NCBI RefSeq assembly: GCF_007713685.1
Contig: NZ_VMRJ01000003.1
Coordinates: 62,001 to 126,000, forward strand
From: Hymenobacter setariae
GTDB lineage: Bacteria > Bacteroidota > Bacteroidia > Cytophagales > Hymenobacteraceae
Length of the DNA stretch: 64,000 bases
Direction: 5' to 3'
Position numbers and translations under genes: made by a program. Below are positions 34,389 through 44,877 of this stretch, piece by piece (the stretch's first letter is position 1; the number at the start of each line of letters is the position of its first letter). The notes below the pieces were generated by a model. It saw only the letters and a list, made by a program, of their open reading frames with translations, did no database searches and was not told the DNA's origin.

Positions 34389-35498
34389 ATGCCGTTACTC
34401 CGTTTTGGGCCGCGTCTGGCCGTATTGTTTGTCCTGCTGCTGGCTGGGGCCTGCATGCGCAAAACCGTATCGTTCAACTCCAAACTCGACCAGCCGCTGC
34501 TAGCCGGAGCCGCTGCGCCCGGCGATACCCTCACCACGACTGGCAAGAAGAACCCCAAGCTGAGCATCGCGGGCCGCAAGGCCGTGCTGACTAAAGAAGA
34601 GGAACGCGCCGCCAAAGAGTCGGAAAAAGCCGCCCAACGTAAGGACAAGGCGCCCAAGAAGAAAAAGCTTTTTCTGGGCGAGCGCATCAAGAAGGGCTTC
34701 TACAAGACGGGCACCGGCAAAAGCCAGGAAATCGTCATCTTCTACTACCTCAAGAACTTCAAGCAGCCTAGCGCAATGGCGCCGGCGGCCTACTACTACA
34801 ACCCGCGCAAGCACAAAATATTCGCTGCCAACGGCGAGCTTGACCCCAGCGCCGACAAAGTGCTGCACGGCCCGTTCAAGCGGATGCGCAATAACCAGGT
34901 CATTGAGTCGGGCTATTACGCCCTAGGTACCAAGCACCTGCGCTGGGAGCGCTACGACGCCAAGGGCAATCTCACGGCCAAGTCGCACTTCGAGATGGGC
35001 TTTCCGCGCGATGCCAACATCAGCTACTACGATGGCGGCAACACTATGATAAAGGAGGTGGTACCCTACGTAAATGGCAAGCTAGAAGGTGACTACGTGA
35101 AGTATACCGCCGATGGTAAGCGCGAGTGGAGCGGCCACTTCGAAAACGGCCGCCGCGTGGGCGAGTGGACCAACTACTGGGACTACAAAGGCTACCGCCA
35201 CTACGTGTTTCAATACGGCGAAACGGGCTACGAGCCCGAAGTGGCCGAGCCCGAACTCATCCGAGAATATAGCCACGGTGGCTCGCCTATTTACGACAAG
35301 GAGAAAAACCTCGACAAGCGCGGCGAGGCCGACCCCGACGCCACCAAAAACGACCCGCGCCGCCCTGGCAGCCACGGCCCGCCCGCCCAGCGCGCACCCG
35401 TGCGCAAGGCCCAGGAGCGTCGCCCTGGCTACCACCCTAAGGCGCCCGTAGCCACGCCGCCCGCCGTGCCCGCCTCGCCGACTACGCCCGTTCCCTAG
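34389..35498 (+). CDS. lipoprotein with MORN/YwqK-like repeats
   Basis: 369 residues. A lipoprotein signal (FVLLLAGAC) is followed by a highly charged Lys/Glu/Ala segment (about 60-105, ending KKKKLFLGERIKKGF). MORN-like repeats lie at about 155-275 (LHGPFKRMRNNQVIESGYY, KLEGDYVKYTADGKREWSGH). The last ~75 residues form a Pro/Ala/Arg-rich low-complexity tail (PVATPPAVPASPTTPVP). Databases often call such proteins 'toxin-antitoxin YwqK family antitoxin'; no toxin partner is present here, so that name carries no functional weight. It is probably on the inner leaflet of the outer membrane. Confidence 0.82.
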   Translation: MPLLRFGPRLAVLFVLLLAGACMRKTVSFNSKLDQPLLAGAAAPGDTLTTTGKKNPKLSIAGRKAVLTKEEERAAKESEKAAQRKDKAPKKKKLFLGERIKKGFYKTGTGKSQEIVIFYYLKNFKQPSAMAPAAYYYNPRKHKIFAANGELDPSADKVLHGPFKRMRNNQVIESGYYALGTKHLRWERYDAKGNLTAKSHFEMGFPRDANISYYDGGNTMIKEVVPYVNGKLEGDYVKYTADGKREWSGHFENGRRVGEWTNYWDYKGYRHYVFQYGETGYEPEVAEPELIREYSHGGSPIYDKEKNLDKRGEADPDATKNDPRRPGSHGPPAQRAPVRKAQERRPGYHPKAPVATPPAVPASPTTPVP

Positions 35499-35530
35499 GT
35501 TGTTGAGGTTCAAAGCGTTCGGGTAATAGC

Positions 35531-35569
35531 AAAAAGGTCATGCAGCGCGTAGCGAAGCATGACCTTTTT
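35531..35569 (+). terminator. terminator downstream of the MORN lipoprotein gene
   Basis: Perfect 13-bp stem: AAAAAGGTCATGC (35531-35543) and GCATGACCTTTTT (35557-35569), 13-nt loop. The rest of the gap to 35772 shows no gene. Confidence 0.85.
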
Positions 35570-35771
35570 AGTTTGCCTTTCTGAAGGAAGCAGCTTAAAG
35601 CGCTTTATAGCAGCATTGTGGATGTACATAGCGCTTGCCTAGGTGCCAAATGAAATGCGGGTAAAGGGAGAGAGGTAGTAGCCAAAGCCTACCAGTGCCA
35701 TTGCACCAATAAGCTAACCTGAAGGAGATTCTTGCGTTGTAGCTCCTCGGTAATACTCACTTTCCCTCTCT

Positions 35772-36641
35772 ATGTCTGACAAACCAACCATCTTCCCGCC
35801 CCAAAAGCAGGATGCCGGCGCCGGCCACCCCGGCCTCGAATCAAAAATGACGCCCGAGCCCGAGCACATCCGTGAAGGCTACAAAGGCGCCGATAAGCTA
35901 CTCAATAAGATTGCCCTCATCACGGGCGGCGACTCGGGTATTGGCCGGGCTGTAGCGGTGCACTTCGCCCGCGAAGGAGCCAATGTGGCCATCGTGTACA
36001 TGCCTAGCGAGCAGGAAGACGCTGAAAAAACCCAGCAGCTAGTGCAGGCCGAAGGCCGCCATTGCCTGCTACTGCCCGGCGACCTCAAAGTGCCCGCCTT
36101 CTGCGAAGAAATAGTGGAGCGCACCGTGGCCGAGTACGGCAAGCTCGACGTGCTCGTCAACAACGCCGCCGAGCAAAACTGGCACGACTCGCTCGAAGAA
36201 ATCACCAATGAGGAGCTTGATAGCATCTTCAACCTCAACATTATCGCCATGTTCCGCATCACGCGCACGGCGCTGAAGCACTTGAAGGAAGGCGCGGCCA
36301 TCATCAATACTACCTCGGTGAATGCCTACAAAGGCAACGAGCAACTGCTCGACTACACCTCTACCAAGGGCGCCATCGAGGCATTCACGCGAGCTTTGTC
36401 GCTGCAACTCGTGAAGAAGGGAATTCGGGTAAACTCGGTGGCACCCGGCCCCATCTGGACACCCTTCGTAACGGCCGCCGGCCTGCTCAAGCTGCCTTTC
36501 TTTGGCAAGGACGTGCCCATGGGCCGCGCCGGCCAGCCCTCCGAGGTAGCACCCGCCTACGTATTCTTGGCTTCGGAAGACGCCTCGTATTTCTCGGGCC
36601 AAACGCTGCACCCCAACGGTGGCTCGGTCGTAAACGCCTAG
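35772..36641 (+). CDS. SDR family oxidoreductase (YghA/general-stress type)
   Basis: 289 residues. The longer SDR subgroup with an N-terminal extension (PPQKQDAGAGHPGLESKMTP) before the Rossmann domain. TGGDSGIGRAVA at about 50-61, VNNAAEQNW, the Ser in NTTSVNAYKG and the YTSTKGAIEAF active site are all present, followed by NSVAPGPIWTPF and the C-terminal SGQTLHPNGG. Relatives (YghA, YdaD, YhdF) are aldehyde reductases or glucose-dehydrogenase-like proteins induced under stress. The substrate here is not known. Single-gene unit. Confidence 0.9.
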   Translation: MSDKPTIFPPQKQDAGAGHPGLESKMTPEPEHIREGYKGADKLLNKIALITGGDSGIGRAVAVHFAREGANVAIVYMPSEQEDAEKTQQLVQAEGRHCLLLPGDLKVPAFCEEIVERTVAEYGKLDVLVNNAAEQNWHDSLEEITNEELDSIFNLNIIAMFRITRTALKHLKEGAAIINTTSVNAYKGNEQLLDYTSTKGAIEAFTRALSLQLVKKGIRVNSVAPGPIWTPFVTAAGLLKLPFFGKDVPMGRAGQPSEVAPAYVFLASEDASYFSGQTLHPNGGSVVNA

Positions 36642-36773
36642 TACATACTTAGGTGCTAAGAAGTTTGGTTGCCAGTTCGTTAGTAACGGGCTGGCAACTT
36701 CGCTTACAGCCTGCCGTATGAGGCGCTATTGTGGCCTAAGGCCGCGCTTTCTTTCGACTGACTATTCTTTCCG

Positions 36774-37436
36774 ATGAACACTAAGCTTCTCTTGGTAGCC
36801 GCTGCTGCAGCCTTTGCTACCGCCTCTTGCTCGCAAGAAAAGAAAACCGAGACCACCGAAACCACTGCCGTGCCCGGTGGCGAGCAAACCACTACCACCA
36901 CGACCACGACAGTAGACACCCTTGCCTACCGCACCTCGGCCGATGCGCTAGCCAACCAAGTAGCCGCCGACTTGAAAGCCTCTGACGCGGCCATCAAAAC
37001 CCGCCTCCAAAACGCGTACTACACCCGCGGCCGCGCCCTGCGCGACCTCGACACGCGCTACGCTACCGATACCACCGGCCGCTACGCTGCCCTGAAGGCT
37101 GTGAACGACCAGACCACCAGCGAGGTAAAAACCATCGTGGACCCGGCGCAATACAAGACTTACACTGCTAGCCAAGGCACGTACTATGAGGGCCCGTACA
37201 CGGCTACGGTCGTGACGACGACTACCACCACCAAGCCTAGCCTAGGCGCCCGCGTGGGCCAGGGCTCAGGCATCAAGAAGCTGGAAAACGATGATGACGA
37301 CCGCAAAGTGAAGTATAACAACGGCGCCAAAATCAAGCGGAGCGACGATGGCTCGGTAAAAATCAAGCGCGCTGACGGCACCAAAATCAAGATTGACGAG
37401 GATGGCAACAAGACGGTGAAAAAAGGCTTGTTCTAA
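36774..37436 (+). CDS. small lipoprotein with Thr-rich and KIK-repeat regions
   Basis: 220 residues. Lipoprotein signal (LLVAAAAAFATASC, acylated Cys about 19), then a Thr/Glu-rich stretch including a run of eight Thr (about 39-46). A helical central part (ADALANQVAADLKASDAAIK) follows, then a second Thr run near 150-157. The tail has degenerate ~10-residue units: NGAKIKRSDD, GSVKIKRADG, TKIKIDEDGN. The alternating basic and acidic residues suggest beta hairpins. Family not recognised. Strong terminator after the gene, so monocistronic. Confidence 0.75.
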   Translation: MNTKLLLVAAAAAFATASCSQEKKTETTETTAVPGGEQTTTTTTTTVDTLAYRTSADALANQVAADLKASDAAIKTRLQNAYYTRGRALRDLDTRYATDTTGRYAALKAVNDQTTSEVKTIVDPAQYKTYTASQGTYYEGPYTATVVTTTTTTKPSLGARVGQGSGIKKLENDDDDRKVKYNNGAKIKRSDDGSVKIKRADGTKIKIDEDGNKTVKKGLF

Positions 37437-37465
37437 GCCAGCCACTAGCCAAGCGCAGTTCTTAC

Positions 37466-37501
37466 AAAAAAGACCCCTAGGTTAGCCTAGGGGTCTTTTT
37501 T
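37466..37501. terminator. strong terminator between convergent genes
   Basis: Perfect 16-bp stem with AAAAAAGACCCCTAGG at 37466-37481 and CCTAGGGGTCTTTTTT at 37486-37501, loop TTAG. It has A- and T-runs on both sides, so it works in both directions. CCTAGG appears in both arms. Confidence 0.93.
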
Positions 37502-37528
37502 GTAGAATGACGTAGCATCACGTCAGAC

Positions 37529-37912
37529 TTAAAGCGTAGCTATTTTACTTAGCTCTAGGTAATAATAAGTGGTGCCGGCCGGCGATGAAGGAGCGGGCTG
37601 CCCCTGTCCGCGATAAATGCCGCTGAAGCGCACTTTGGTGCCTGCCGTTTTCAGGTAGCTGGGGAGGTCGCCGCACACCACGCCGATGTCTACCGAATCG
37701 TAGGTGCCGGGGATGGCTCGCCAGACCACGTATTGCTGGAGCACTTGGTCGAACCTAATAAGTCCTTCTAGGTCAGCTATCGGCTTGGCATAGCTGCTGG
37801 TAAGCGCGCAGGGCACGGAGGGTAGCTCAACGCCAGGGTCAGCATCCTTGGTGCAGCTGCTAGCGCTGAGCAACGAAGCACCTAGGAGATAGTAAAGCGT
37901 AGCATTTTTCAT
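37529..37912 (-). CDS. small lipoprotein of unknown function
   Basis: 127 residues. Lipoprotein signal (YLLGASLLSASSC), then a small beta-rich domain with two Cys (VPCALTSS, VVCGDLP) that could form a disulfide. Strands: YVVWRAIPGTYDSVDIGVVC and TKVRFSGIYRGQG. The C-terminus YYYLELSKIATL is typical of small Bacteroidetes OB-like lipoproteins. Family not recognised. It sits between terminators and the PAP2 gene, about 100 bp from the latter. Confidence 0.68.
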   Translation of the reverse strand: MKNATLYYLLGASLLSASSCTKDADPGVELPSVPCALTSSYAKPIADLEGLIRFDQVLQQYVVWRAIPGTYDSVDIGVVCGDLPSYLKTAGTKVRFSGIYRGQGQPAPSSPAGTTYYYLELSKIATL

Positions 37913-38010
37913 AAACTCAGAAGCAGGCTAGAACATACTTCTTTCTAGATGCTTGCCGGGCCGCCGATGGTTGCACACTATAGGCTGCGCCAACGTCTGA
38001 ATTTGAAATG

Positions 38011-39192
38011 CTACCGAGGCATCCAGCTGAGGCTCAGGCCTTGGAAGGGCCCTAGGCTGTAGGGGCTAATCTGCGGCTGCCGGTACCAGGGGCGCGGATG
38101 CTTGGGCGCCTGCCAGCCTGTGCCGCCATCCGGGTTCGGGGCGGTGGGCTCGGGCACGCGGGTGCGACCGTTGCGCACGGCTATTTTGGCGAAGCCGTAG
38201 CCCAGCGCAATACCTAGGGGGTAGTCGCTAGCCCAGTGCACGCCGTTGTTGAGCATGGCGTAGCCGAGCACCCCCATCAGGCTGTAGCCCACCGGGCGAA
38301 TAAACTTGTACTCGGGGTAGTTTTCGGCGATAACCGTGACCGTAGCCATGGCCGTGGCCAAGTGCCCGGTCGGGAAGGCATCGTAGTTCGACACGTTGTT
38401 TTGGTACGTGTTGTAGGACGGTAGGAAAAACCAGCGGCCCCGGTCTTGGGTAGAGCGGAAGGGGCTTTGGCGGCCTGTCGTGCGCTTGAGCGCCTGCACC
38501 ACCAAGCCCGTGCTCAAGATGGCTTCGCCGAGTTGCGAAGCCGTTTGCGAAGCCCGGTTATCCTTCTTGATTATCCCGTAGGCCAAAAACGAAGTGGCAA
38601 TGCTAAGGTGCGTCCAGCCATCGCCCAGGAAATAAAACGTGGTATTGAGGTTGTCGGGCACCTGCATCTCCAGCGGTACTTTGGTACTACCCAGGCGTAC
38701 GGGGATGTAAAACAAGTCGCGCTTGATGTCGGCGTTGTCGAGGCCGATGTAGCGCCCAAAGCGCTGCGACCCACGAATAATCTGGTCATCGAAAGCGTAC
38801 AGCGCCGCTGAGCCTAAGGCAATGGCCACGAACGCCGGTACGTTGTCGCGCTTGAAATAAGTGCCCGGAAACTGCACTAGGTCGCGCGGAATGTGCAGCA
38901 GCCAGCGCAGCTGCCCCGGCCGCTCGTAGTGGTACGTGACGCCGGGCGCCACTGTGTAGTCGGTGCGCCAGGGGCGGTGCCCCGGTTTCACTTTTACTTT
39001 CAGCTTGCCCGAGTCGGCGGGGGCGGCTAGGTCGGCCGCGAGGCGGCTGGTCGTATCAGATGCGGCTACCTGGCTCGAATCGGTGGGGTACTCTGCTACC
39101 AACCTAGGCGTGGCGCTGGCCGACAGCGCCAGCACCCAAAAAACTCCCAGTAACCACCGGCCAGGGTGGTGGGAAAACGTAAACTTGACCAA
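38011..39192 (-). CDS. PAP2-family phosphatase, exported/membrane
   Basis: 393 residues. N-terminal signal peptide or anchor (about 12-28), then a mature domain of several short hydrophobic helices. All three PAP2 motifs are present: KRTTGRQSP (motif 1, Lys and Arg), FPTGHLATAMA (motif 2, His) and NNGVHWASDYPLG (motif 3, His and Asp). Such enzymes remove phosphate from lipid or isoprenoid phosphates, or from soluble phosphate esters, on the outer face of the inner membrane. About 95 N-terminal residues are unique. The substrate is not predictable from sequence. Confidence 0.88.
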   Translation of the reverse strand: MVKFTFSHHPGRWLLGVFWVLALSASATPRLVAEYPTDSSQVAASDTTSRLAADLAAPADSGKLKVKVKPGHRPWRTDYTVAPGVTYHYERPGQLRWLLHIPRDLVQFPGTYFKRDNVPAFVAIALGSAALYAFDDQIIRGSQRFGRYIGLDNADIKRDLFYIPVRLGSTKVPLEMQVPDNLNTTFYFLGDGWTHLSIATSFLAYGIIKKDNRASQTASQLGEAILSTGLVVQALKRTTGRQSPFRSTQDRGRWFFLPSYNTYQNNVSNYDAFPTGHLATAMATVTVIAENYPEYKFIRPVGYSLMGVLGYAMLNNGVHWASDYPLGIALGYGFAKIAVRNGRTRVPEPTAPNPDGGTGWQAPKHPRPWYRQPQISPYSLGPFQGLSLSWMPR

Positions 39193-39387
39193 AACTTTTA
39201 GAATAAATAGCTACTCACCCGCACGCTGCTTCGGGCCAGAACAGTGACGAACTCGGCCGTATAATATTTTGGCAAAGATAACTTAGGCATAATGTCTGGG
39301 CGTAATGGCAAAGATGAAAATTGGGTGTAGTAGCCAGTTAGACAGGCAACTACTGCTGAGTTTTCGCCGTTAGGTAGCTTTGTGAAG

Positions 39388-40833
39388 ATGACTGCTGCTC
39401 TCCCTGCTACCGCGCTCGCCGGCGCTCCCAATCGCTTTCAAGCCCAGTTCGACGCGCTACGGGCGCAGGCCCCGGCCCTGCGCCGCGAAGCCGCGGCCGC
39501 CCGTCGCCAGCGCCTGCAGCGGCTGACCGATTGGCTCACGGCGCACCGCGCCGATATTCAGCAGGCGCTGTACCAGGATTTTCGTAAGCCACCGGCCGAA
39601 ACCGACGTTACCGAAATCTGGGCATCGTTGGTCGAGCTCAAGCACACCAGCCGCCACCTAGGGCAGTGGTTGGCGCCGCGCCGCGTAGGCACCCCGCTGG
39701 CCCTGATGGGTACTAAGAGCTGGGTGCAGGTCGAGCCCAAAGGTGTAGTGCTCATCATTGCGCCCTGGAACTATCCGTTTTACCTAGCCATCGACCCACT
39801 GATATCGGCCATAGCGGCCGGCAATGCTGTGGTTATCAAGCCCGCCGAGCAAACACCGGCTACCTCGGCGCTGCTGCGCCGGCTGTGCGAAGACTTGTTT
39901 CCGGCCAATGAAGTGTGGGTAGCCGAAGGTGGTAAAGAAGTAGCCACCGAGCTGCTGCGCCTGCCCTGGGACCATATTTTCTTCACCGGCTCGCCCCAAA
40001 TAGGCAAGATTGTGATGCGCGCCGCTGCCGAGCACCTCAGCAGCGTGACGCTGGAGCTAGGTGGTAAGAGCCCGGCCATTGTAGATGACACCGCCAACCT
40101 GCGCGATGCGGCCGAAAAGATAGTGTGGGGTAAGTTTCTCAACGCGGGCCAAACCTGCGTGGCGCCCGACTACGTGCTGGTGCAGGCCAGCGTCCAGGCC
40201 AACCTGGTAGCCGAGATGAAGGCGGCTATCGCCAGGTATTATAATGCTGAAGGTGAAGGAGTAAAGCAGTCTGAATCTTACGCTCGCCTCGTAAATCAGC
40301 ACCACTACGTCCGCGTGGCTCGCTTGCTCGAAGACGCTGAGATGCGCGGTGCCACCGTGGCCACGGGCGGCGGCGTAGATGAAAACCAATACTACATCGA
40401 ACCCACCATCCTAACCGATGTACCGATGGGCGCGGCCGTGCTGGAAGAGGAAATTTTTGGTCCCGTTCTACCGATTATTGCCTTCGCCACCCTGCCCGAT
40501 ATGGCCGCCTACGTCAATGCTCGCCTGAAACCGCTAGCGCAGTACGTGTTCACAACCAGTAAAAAAAACCGCCGCTACCTGCTGGATAACATCACGGCGG
40601 GTGGTGCGGCGGTCAACGAAACCATCATTCAGCTGGCGCACCCCGAGCTACCCTTCGGTGGGGTTGGCAACTCAGGCCTAGGCAAGGCACACGGCCACGC
40701 AGGCTTCTTGGCATTCAGCAATGAGAAATCGGTGCTACAGCAGCGCATTGGCCGCACGGGCATCAAAACAATGTACCCGCCCTACAATTCAAGAGTGAAG
40801 CGCCTGATAGGCTGGCTACTGAAGTATCTGTAA
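39388..40833 (+). CDS. aldehyde dehydrogenase family protein
   Basis: 481 residues from ATG 39388 (a GTG two codons upstream is also in frame). Catalytic Glu223 (TLELGGKSP) and Cys257 (NAGQTCVAP), and cofactor motif FTGSPQIGK. The order and the C-terminal part (LPFGGVGNSGLGKAHG ... GWLLKYL) resemble class-3-like/fatty aldehyde dehydrogenases (ALDH3), which oxidise medium- or long-chain aldehydes and have a hydrophobic tail. TAGCTTTG at 39375-39382 resembles a -7 box only 6 bp before the ATG; if used, the mRNA would be nearly leaderless. No -33 TTG is seen. Confidence 0.9.
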   Translation: MTAALPATALAGAPNRFQAQFDALRAQAPALRREAAAARRQRLQRLTDWLTAHRADIQQALYQDFRKPPAETDVTEIWASLVELKHTSRHLGQWLAPRRVGTPLALMGTKSWVQVEPKGVVLIIAPWNYPFYLAIDPLISAIAAGNAVVIKPAEQTPATSALLRRLCEDLFPANEVWVAEGGKEVATELLRLPWDHIFFTGSPQIGKIVMRAAAEHLSSVTLELGGKSPAIVDDTANLRDAAEKIVWGKFLNAGQTCVAPDYVLVQASVQANLVAEMKAAIARYYNAEGEGVKQSESYARLVNQHHYVRVARLLEDAEMRGATVATGGGVDENQYYIEPTILTDVPMGAAVLEEEIFGPVLPIIAFATLPDMAAYVNARLKPLAQYVFTTSKKNRRYLLDNITAGGAAVNETIIQLAHPELPFGGVGNSGLGKAHGHAGFLAFSNEKSVLQQRIGRTGIKTMYPPYNSRVKRLIGWLLKYL

Positions 40834-40854
40834 CCCCTAGGTTAGCAGGGGGAG

Positions 40855-40862
40855 TATATTTG
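40855..40862 (+). promoter_or_regulatory. -7 promoter box TATATTTG before the frameshifted microgene
   Basis: Exact TAnnTTTG match 17 bp upstream of the ATG at 40880. No clear TTG at -33 (GTTAGC lies near that position). Confidence 0.45.
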
Positions 40863-40879
40863 CTTGAAAAGCAGCTAGT

Positions 40880-41025
40880 ATGGCATTAGACGAAGGCAGT
40901 GATTTTACATTCTGCCCACCGGCTCCGACAGCGTACTAGCAATTCTAAAGTTAAGGCTGCCGCTGCACGAGCTGTACGACGACACCGACGTAGCGCCGCT
41001 ACGTCTGGTGCCGCCTGTAGGCTAG
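40880..41025 (+). pseudogene. 48-residue microgene broken by a one-base deletion in a T-run
   Basis: The frame from ATG 40880 reads MALDEGSDFTF and then drifts to a stop after 19 codons. If one T is added to the TTTT run at 40912-40915, the reading continues as DFYILPTGSDSVLAILKL, RLPLHELYDDTDVAPLRLV and stops at TAG 41023-41025. The restored product is 48 residues of normal composition, adjacent to a promoter-like box. The length (146 nt) is one base short of 49 codons. Possible readings: a real frameshift, a sequencing error in a homopolymer, or programmed frameshifting. I do not recognise the family. Confidence 0.45.
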
Positions 41026-41457
41026 TTACTGCCGCTGCTGCATCTCGGCCTGAATCTGGGGCTGCTTGGTTTGCAATTCTTTGTATTTGGCAGGGCCAAG
41101 TAGAGTGCGCAACTGGCTGGCCGACTTCGCATTGATGCGTTGAAGCTCCGCAGTGAGCTGGGGCGACTGGGCGGGGTATTGTTGGCGAGCGGCGTTGGCC
41201 TGTTCTACTGTCGAATTAAGCACTTGGCGCAGCGGGCCCGTTTTATCGGCGGGCAGGTGCAGCACCGTGGTCATGGCGTCGGCAAGGTCGCGGGCAGCTT
41301 TAGGTGGGGTGGGCGAGTCAGGCGTGCGCACGGTTTCGACCACTACGGGTGGCGGGACCGGAGCATCATCGCGGTGGCGGTGAAAGATGGCGCAGCTGCT
41401 AGCAAATAGCAGCAGGGTTGCGTAGCCAAACTGGCCGAATAGACGAGGTGTAAGCAT
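41026..41457 (-). CDS. small lipoprotein with helical domain
   Basis: 143 residues from ATG 41457 (MLTPRLFG; an ATG at 41478 adds 7). Lipoprotein signal (ATLLLFASSC) followed by a basic HRHRDD and a Pro-rich linker. The helical domain at about 50-140 carries the pattern TGPLRQVLNSTVEQANAARQ and LLGPAKYKELQTKQPQIQ, reminiscent of Spy/CpxP-like LTXXQ proteins but without the motif. Its stop codon abuts the end of the frameshifted microgene on the other strand. Function unknown. Confidence 0.68.
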   Translation of the reverse strand: MLTPRLFGQFGYATLLLFASSCAIFHRHRDDAPVPPPVVVETVRTPDSPTPPKAARDLADAMTTVLHLPADKTGPLRQVLNSTVEQANAARQQYPAQSPQLTAELQRINAKSASQLRTLLGPAKYKELQTKQPQIQAEMQQRQ

Positions 41458-41478
41458 GGAAGAGCGAGGTAAAAGCAC

Positions 41479-41525
41479 TACTACGCAAAAAGCCGGCGCA
41501 TGGCGCGCCGGCTTTTTGCGTAGTA
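41479..41525 (-). terminator. perfect 21-bp hairpin, terminator of the hybrid kinase gene
   Basis: Arms 41479-41499 and 41505-41525 are perfectly complementary (GCCGGCGC core, A5/T5 flanks), loop ATGGC. It lies downstream of the histidine kinase stop (41634) and just upstream of the next minus-strand gene, so it probably insulates the two. Confidence 0.75.
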
Positions 41526-41633
41526 CCTAGGTCGAGCTAGTTATTGAGTAGTTAATGGGTGCTGGCTAATGGGTAGTTGCTAGTTGTGCGGGCTCCTACA
41601 AAGCTGCTTACTACCCACTCCTACTAAACTCAG

Positions 41634-44618
<2,985 letters not shown>

Positions 44619-44646
44619 AAAAATTATAGCATAGGCGTATGAATAG

Positions 44647-44680
44647 CAAATATAAGTAGCAGTACTAAAGTTAACGTACT
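44647..44680 (-). promoter_or_regulatory. promoter box with flanking dyad upstream of the hybrid kinase
   Basis: On minus, TATATTTG lies at 44654-44647, 29 bp before the start codon. Directly upstream, in the spacer, AGTAC (44661-44665) and GTACT (44676-44680) form a dyad around TAAAGTTAAC. A regulator bound there would overlap the promoter. The gap 44619-44877 is A/T-rich and otherwise holds no gene. Confidence 0.35.
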
Positions 44681-44877
44681 AGTTTTCTTACGTTTAAAAA
44701 TAATGCAATTTGCACTTTTAAGATAAAATTTTAAATAAAATAAGCCCTCTTTTTCCTCTTTTTAGTTAGACCCATTAGCTTACTCGCTGGCAGTGAAGTG
44801 GTGGCGCAGCGGTGCGGCAGCCATAGCGCCGCTAGTGCCACCTAGGTGGCAAGCACAATAAAAAGCCCCTAGAAGCC

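Noticed and set aside
34389..35498. Toxin-antitoxin system
   Set aside because: Only the generic YwqK/MORN name suggests it; there is no toxin gene next to it, and the protein is a lipoprotein.
39375..39388. Leaderless promoter for the aldehyde dehydrogenase
   Set aside because: TAGCTTTG fits the -7 box, but no TTG is found 19-23 bp upstream, so it is noted only in the gene entry.
40899..41135. 78-codon plus-strand frame
   Set aside because: Ser/Arg/Ala-rich shadow crossing the end of a minus-strand lipoprotein gene; the neighbouring frame (restored by one base) is the more natural coding sequence.
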